A stretch of DNA of 64,000 bases from Saksenaea vasiformis B4078. Taxonomy: Eukaryota; Mucoromycota; Mucoromycetes; Mucorales; Saksenaeaceae. The position numbers and the translations under genes were made by a program. Under the pieces are notes generated by a model. The model saw only the letters and a list, made by a program, of their open reading frames with translations. It made no database searches and was not told where the DNA came from. Location of the stretch: the NCBI GenBank assembly GCA_000697055.1, contig JNDT01002356.1, forward strand, positions 279,579-343,578, written 5' to 3'. Positions 61,029 through 64,000 of this stretch are shown here, piece after piece; positions within the stretch are counted from its first letter, which is position 1, and each line of letters begins with the position of its first letter.

Positions 61029-61803
61029 TATTTTACTCTTCATCTTGTAAAAAACCGCAAGGCCTATTCTTGTTTCAATTTGACTATTTGAAATACCACT
61101 TCTTAATTGGTAATAAATTTTAAAAGATGATTTATTCGTTCATGTTTAGTTTATGATAGCAAGCAGAAACTCTAGTAGTGAACTTTCTCACCTCTTCATC
61201 AGCCTTCCATACATCCATACCTTTGATGTATGCCTCAATATATCGCTTACAGTGTTTGAAGTATCTTTGTATTTTCATAGGCACTTGATCTGGAGGAGAC
61301 GCACTGTCTAGACTGGCAGGTACGCACTGTGAAGGCCTGTAAATGTATAGTCACGTTTGGCACATGCTTCTCTCTTTACATCAGACCAGTATCTCTCGAT
61401 CCAATCGCCCCTGCCGTGAAATTTTGGATAGATATCGAAGAGTAAATGAGGTTTAAAAAGGACCTCTTGAAGGGCGGACCACTGAAGAAGGGGCTGTCAT
61501 AAGTCTGCGCGCTACCATATATAGTAGATACGCGCTTTAAATCCCGCCTAAATTTGGTTAAATATTGTACCATGGTTCAAGTTGAAGTTGCCCTGCTTAA
61601 AGTAGCCAACTTTGAAGCGAATCAACTTTTTTTTCCGAGGCAACTCTCAAACTTTCGGCATGAAATCTATAGACAATAACTAAAAGAACATTTCTGATGC
61701 AAAATATCCTGATTTTTCTTTATGTGTAAGATGCTGAAAAGATTCCAAGTGCTGCTACGCGCTTGCGGTTTTTTACTTGTTTGCACCATATTTTACTCTT
61801 CAT
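61029..61803. repeat. Short direct and inverted repeats bracketing the transposase remnant
   Basis: A 15-base direct repeat TATTTTACTCTTCAT occurs at 61029-61043 and 61789-61803. Just inside it, CTTGCGGTTTTTTAC occurs at 61762-61776 and as its reverse complement at 61047-61061. Together they enclose the DDE transposase remnant and lie 32 bp short of the Fanzor stop codon. On the right, 12 bases separate the inverted repeat from the direct repeat (3 on the left), so this is not a perfect terminal repeat plus target duplication. Confidence 0.45.
61132..61496 (-). pseudogene. DDE-superfamily transposase C-terminal remnant
   Basis: On the minus strand a frame reads QPLLQWSALQEVLFKPHL, then LLFDIYPKFHGRGDWIERYW and SDVKREACAKRDYTF. 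A second frame, one base shifted (near 61309-61325), continues ASLDSASPPDQVPMKIQRYF and KHCKRYIEAYIKG to a TAA at 61132-61134. The YPKFH....WIE.YW block is the final acidic-residue motif of IS630/Tc1-like DDE endonucleases in fungi (usually YPKFHCELNFIE..W), and RYFxxCxRYxxAY is their usual C-terminal helix. A TGA at 61497-61499 and the frameshift show it is dead. It lies directly downstream of the Fanzor gene in the same orientation. Confidence 0.6.
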
Positions 61804-61834
61804 CCCGTAGAATACCCTGTTCTCCGAACTAAAA

Positions 61835-64000
61835 CTAGTTATGGGATTCGGCTGTGTGATCAGCCGAGTTCGTTCGGCGAAAAGGAGGAGGACGCTCGTT
61901 TTCGCTCCGCATCATGTACGTGAAGACCTTCCAGATGTTACTCGCGGCCATGCGGTCCCGATCCCAGAAATTCCCCGTGCATGAACTGTTTTGACACTTC
62001 AACACAGCGTGGATCTTCATTGCTTGGCCGTCTGCATCTTGTTTCTCCTTGGCATTCTTTAAATCGCGTATACCACAGAGAGGACAGATTTTCGATGTTA
62101 AATATTCATCTATCATAAAGACGAAAGTGGGAACCTAGAGACAGGTGTGAGTAATGTCCTAGCTTGAATATCACTTACACTTCGTTGTTTTGCCTTCTGT
62201 TTGAGTTTGCTGACTATTGCCTTCGTTGGTGCAGCTGGTCTGCCTTTCATACTCCCGGAGAAGGCGGCATCCCCGTACGCGATGATGATTGGGCGGTTTC
62301 TTTCGTCAGCTTCATCATTCGGCGAACGCGGCACCCATTTTTTCTTGCTTGCTTTTTTCATGTTTTTCGTATTCTTGTGATCGTATTTCGCGCTCCCATA
62401 CAGGAGACGATTAGCAATTTCATTTGTTCCTTTTTGTCTCCCGATGTAGGATTTGAATTTCAATTTGCTATATCTTAAGTAAAGTTGTCAGTGCAAAAAG
62501 AAGAGACTGTCACTCCCACAGTATACCTGAGATCGCGGTCGTAGAAGCCGGTAATCCTGTCGTAATGGGTAAATATGTATGACATTGCCGAAGTCATTTC
62601 TCCTAAATCCACTGTTTTCAGCGAGGGAATCTTATCGATGATAGATTTCGTTTCGGGTTCTTTCTCAAGGTAAGAATTTCGTAAGCGAGTCGCATGGTTA
62701 AATCCACAAAGAGAATAATACTCTTTGGTTGTGGTTCGGCGTACTCTGTGGGGTGTATTACCACCTCCATCCGCAGCCACGAATAAACTTGAGACCCCGG
62801 GGTCGACGCCCCAGATTACCGCGTCTGGATACTTGTCTTTGATATCGGCCGGCGTAAGGGCTTTTCGCTTCGGATCGAAAGGAGTCTTGTATTTTTTAAA
62901 AAGGAACTCGATATCCACGCCATTGGTGCGGATTGTGTCCCTATGAACCATGTCAGAAGTACTCCCAAAAAATCGTACAAATCTACCAAAATATCGAAGT
63001 CTCTGTCTCAAGACTTCCAAAGGTCTTGTGCCCGATTTTCGCCATATCAAACACGCGGAAATATTCGCGCCGTACATCTGCTGTTTTCCAGGCCGAGTCA
63101 CTATCACGCATACCAGCTTGAGTGAGCAATCGACCAAACGCCTGACTGTCGATGGTTATATGTCGCATCTGGAGACTGTACAGCGGAAGGATCGTAAATT
63201 TTCTTGATCCTTTTGGGTCCGTGTATTTGTGCGGGAAAAATGAATCGTTCTCAATTGAACTTATGGTATCTTTGATAAACTTCTCGACAGCCAAGATCTC
63301 TGTCTCTGGAAGGGTTTTGATCTTCTTTGGTAGTTTCAGAGCGGAACGGTTTTTAATAGCTGTTCTGATTGCGTATTTGAGACTTGACATGATCGGCTTT
63401 GACATATTGCTCGTATTTACTAACTATAAAGTAGATCAGTCACCGGATGTATAGCAGGCAAACATTACCTCTTTGGTCTTTCGATGAATGTACCCTAACG
63501 ATACATACTTCTGCGGTTTTGGTTCTTTGATTGATACCTTTTTGTTAAAGCGTTCCAGAATATGGAAGAACCAAGGTAAAAAGAGATGCGGTTCGGCATT
63601 CAGTATCTTCTCGTCGATCTTGCTGACACCAATGATTTTCTGAACCGTTGCGACTTGGTCATTTACATATTTTCGATTCTCCTTCGTGCGCGGAATCGAG
63701 CCAGGCCAAGAGTGGTCATCACCACAGACTTTGTGATAGATTATGTTCGCGACCGTTCGGCGATCTTTTATTGGTAATGCCTTCAGGACAGCAGAGTTAT
63801 CGTCGTCAGACATGCACACCAGCAAGTATTGTTTGGTTCGTCTTTCAAAGTTCTCTGTAATGTGATTTCGGATTGTTTCTTCGTACTCCTTCGCAGCTGA
63901 TGAGATGATTGTCATGAATCCTTCGGAATGAAAATTTGAAGGATCAAAGCTAGGTATCGATAGCTTGAATGCGGCATACGTTTCTTGCAACGTTGCATCC
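61835..64000 (-). CDS. Fanzor, eukaryotic TnpB-like RNA-guided nuclease (5' end beyond window)
   Basis: Proposed exons, 5' to 3' on the minus strand: before 64000 to 63469; 63423 to about 63000; about 62980 to 62527; 62467-62179; 62134-61835. All three RuvC acidic positions are visible: Asp in VIWGVDPGVSSLFVAADG (codon at 62802-62804), Glu in FVFMIDEYLTSKICPLCG (62105-62107) and Asp in NFWDRDRMAASNIWKV (61955-61957). A CPLCG...CQNSSC zinc ribbon lies between the last two, as in TnpB/OrfB. Other Fanzor-like blocks: YFRVFDMAKIGHK, VHRDTIRTNGVDIEFLFKKY and IIIAYGDAAFSGSMKGRPAA. Fanzors cut DNA guided by an omega-RNA usually encoded at the 3' end of the element. Between 63010 and 62970 the frame shifts by one base without a plausible intron, so the copy may be broken there or mis-assembled. 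The N-terminus is outside the window. Confidence 0.85.

Overview
The window is nuclear DNA of a filamentous fungus. The genes carry many short GT-AG introns (about 44-130 bp) with pyrimidine-rich 3' ends, and the proteins are fungal: a Skt5/Chs4-type chitin synthase activator, Svf1, a creC/WDR20 WD40 protein, Ptr2, and separate fungal HIS2 and DAHP synthase genes. Intron style, moderate GC content and the transposon remnants suggest an early-diverging mould of the Mucoromycota, probably Mucorales. That placement is inference; no rRNA or species marker is present.

Region by region. 1.8-13.1 kb is dense: a divergent peptide transporter, a mitochondrial-type carnitine acetyltransferase, a GNAT acetyltransferase, then HIS2 and DAHP synthase sharing a divergent promoter with two perfect Gcn4-type sites, then an Rrp17/Nol12 protein. 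14-15.4 kb holds two lineage-specific secreted or membrane proteins. 18.8-37.7 kb holds CCDC25/Jlp2, a mucin-like single-pass membrane protein, a Cys-rich zinc-finger protein, Skt5 with a CaaX box, thioredoxin reductase (probable dual cytosol/mitochondrion starts and a pair of Yap1-type sites), an importin-alpha-like ARM protein without an obvious IBB domain, and an acidic membrane protein. 37.7-50.5 kb is gene-poor and repeat-rich: a hairpin-forming inverted repeat related to a nearby two-exon gene, a probable MULE transposase remnant and two copies of a dispersed ~0.45 kb repeat (the third is at 16.9 kb). 50.5-54.7 kb holds creC and a SWIRM-domain protein. 54.7-59.7 kb is nearly empty. 59.7-64 kb holds SVF1, a decayed DDE transposase and a Fanzor (eukaryotic TnpB-like RNA-guided nuclease) gene that runs off the right edge.

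The most notable system is the Fanzor locus at 61.8-64.0 kb. All three RuvC acidic residues and the zinc ribbon are visible. A broken DDE transposase C-terminus lies just downstream, bracketed by short direct and inverted repeats. Next in interest are the paired Gcn4-type and Yap1-type promoter sites, the self-complementary repeat matching a neighbouring gene, and the dispersed repeat with a conserved peptide reading frame.

Most genes were rebuilt exon by exon from splice signals, phase and family similarity. Nearly all keep one open frame across every junction; the exceptions (Fanzor, CCDC25, the secreted protein at 14 kb, PTR2 intron 3) are flagged.
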